Shown here piece after piece: positions 5,542 through 5,582 of a stretch of 5,582 nt of DNA (the stretch's first letter is position 1; every line of letters begins with the position of its first letter). Position numbers and translations under genes: made by a program. The notes under the pieces were generated by a model, which worked only from the letters and a program-made list of their open reading frames with translations, was not told the DNA's origin and made no database searches. This DNA comes from Deltaproteobacteria bacterium. GTDB taxonomy: Bacteria > Desulfobacterota > Binatia > UBA12015. The stretch lies in contig DLYX01000106.1 of the NCBI GenBank assembly GCA_003447545.1, positions 1 through 5,582 on the forward strand. The letters are read 5' to 3'.

Positions 5542-5582
5542 TACCGGAGGTGGGGCTCGAACCCACACTCAGTTGCCCGCAC
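5542..5582 (-). tRNA. tRNA gene, 3' part only (class II, Leu-like)
   Basis: On the minus strand the T-arm is complete: stem GTGGG, loop TTCGAGC, stem CCCAC (5566-5550). It is followed by the acceptor strand CTCCGGT (5549-5543) and discriminator A at 5542. The next three bases are CTG, so CCA is not encoded and must be added. Upstream of the T-arm, CGG-GCAA-CTG can form a short stem with a GNRA tetraloop, as expected for the long variable arm of a class II tRNA. The A discriminator fits tRNA-Leu. The anticodon lies outside the window, so the isotype is a guess. The tRNA call is confident from the T-arm and acceptor geometry. Confidence 0.8.

Noticed and set aside
5484..5582. tRNA-associated integration (att) site or genomic island boundary
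   Set aside because: A tRNA 3' end is present, but there is no integrase gene, no duplicate of the tRNA 3' end and no compositional shift in the window.
1..5582. CRISPR array, insertion sequence, riboswitch or phage-defence genes
   Set aside because: No spaced repeats, terminal inverted repeats, transposase motifs, riboswitch cores or defence domains are seen. Every long coding region is assigned to a known family.

Overview
The window comes from a GC-rich (about 60% by eye) Gram-negative bacterium. An outer-membrane TonB-dependent receptor with a Sec signal peptide requires an outer membrane, and its sequence style is that of Proteobacteria or relatives. The partial tRNA gene at the right edge does not encode its CCA end, which argues weakly against a typical gammaproteobacterium. 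The taxon cannot be fixed from this sequence alone.

Layout. Positions 1-2688 hold a minus-strand operon. In transcription order it contains a GTG-initiated FadA5-like thiolase (2688-1522), an HSD10-type short-chain 3-hydroxyacyl-CoA dehydrogenase (1517-747), and an enoyl-CoA hydratase (733 to the left edge, missing only a few C-terminal residues). Gaps are 4 bp and 13 bp. Positions 2689-2945 are a divergent intergenic region with operator-like dyads. Positions 2946-5483 hold one plus-strand gene for an 845-residue TonB-dependent receptor. Positions 5484-5541 contain a 13-bp perfect hairpin, and 5542-5582 hold the 3' part of a minus-strand tRNA gene (probably class II, Leu-like) that converges on the receptor gene.

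How the genes work together. The three enzymes catalyse consecutive steps of beta-oxidation: hydration of an enoyl-CoA, oxidation of the 3-hydroxyacyl-CoA, and thiolytic cleavage. No acyl-CoA dehydrogenase or CoA ligase is visible here. The receptor, divergent from the operon across a shared 257-bp region, could import the molecule the operon degrades. The thiolase most resembles the FadA5-type steroid side-chain thiolases that I recall, so a sterol or other bulky acyl-CoA is one candidate substrate. That is inference only.

I see no mobile element, CRISPR array, riboswitch or plainly novel system. The most interesting points are the receptor/beta-oxidation pairing with its dyads, three pairs of cysteines in the receptor barrel, a terminator-like hairpin plus T7 inside the receptor gene, and a hairpin shared by convergent genes.
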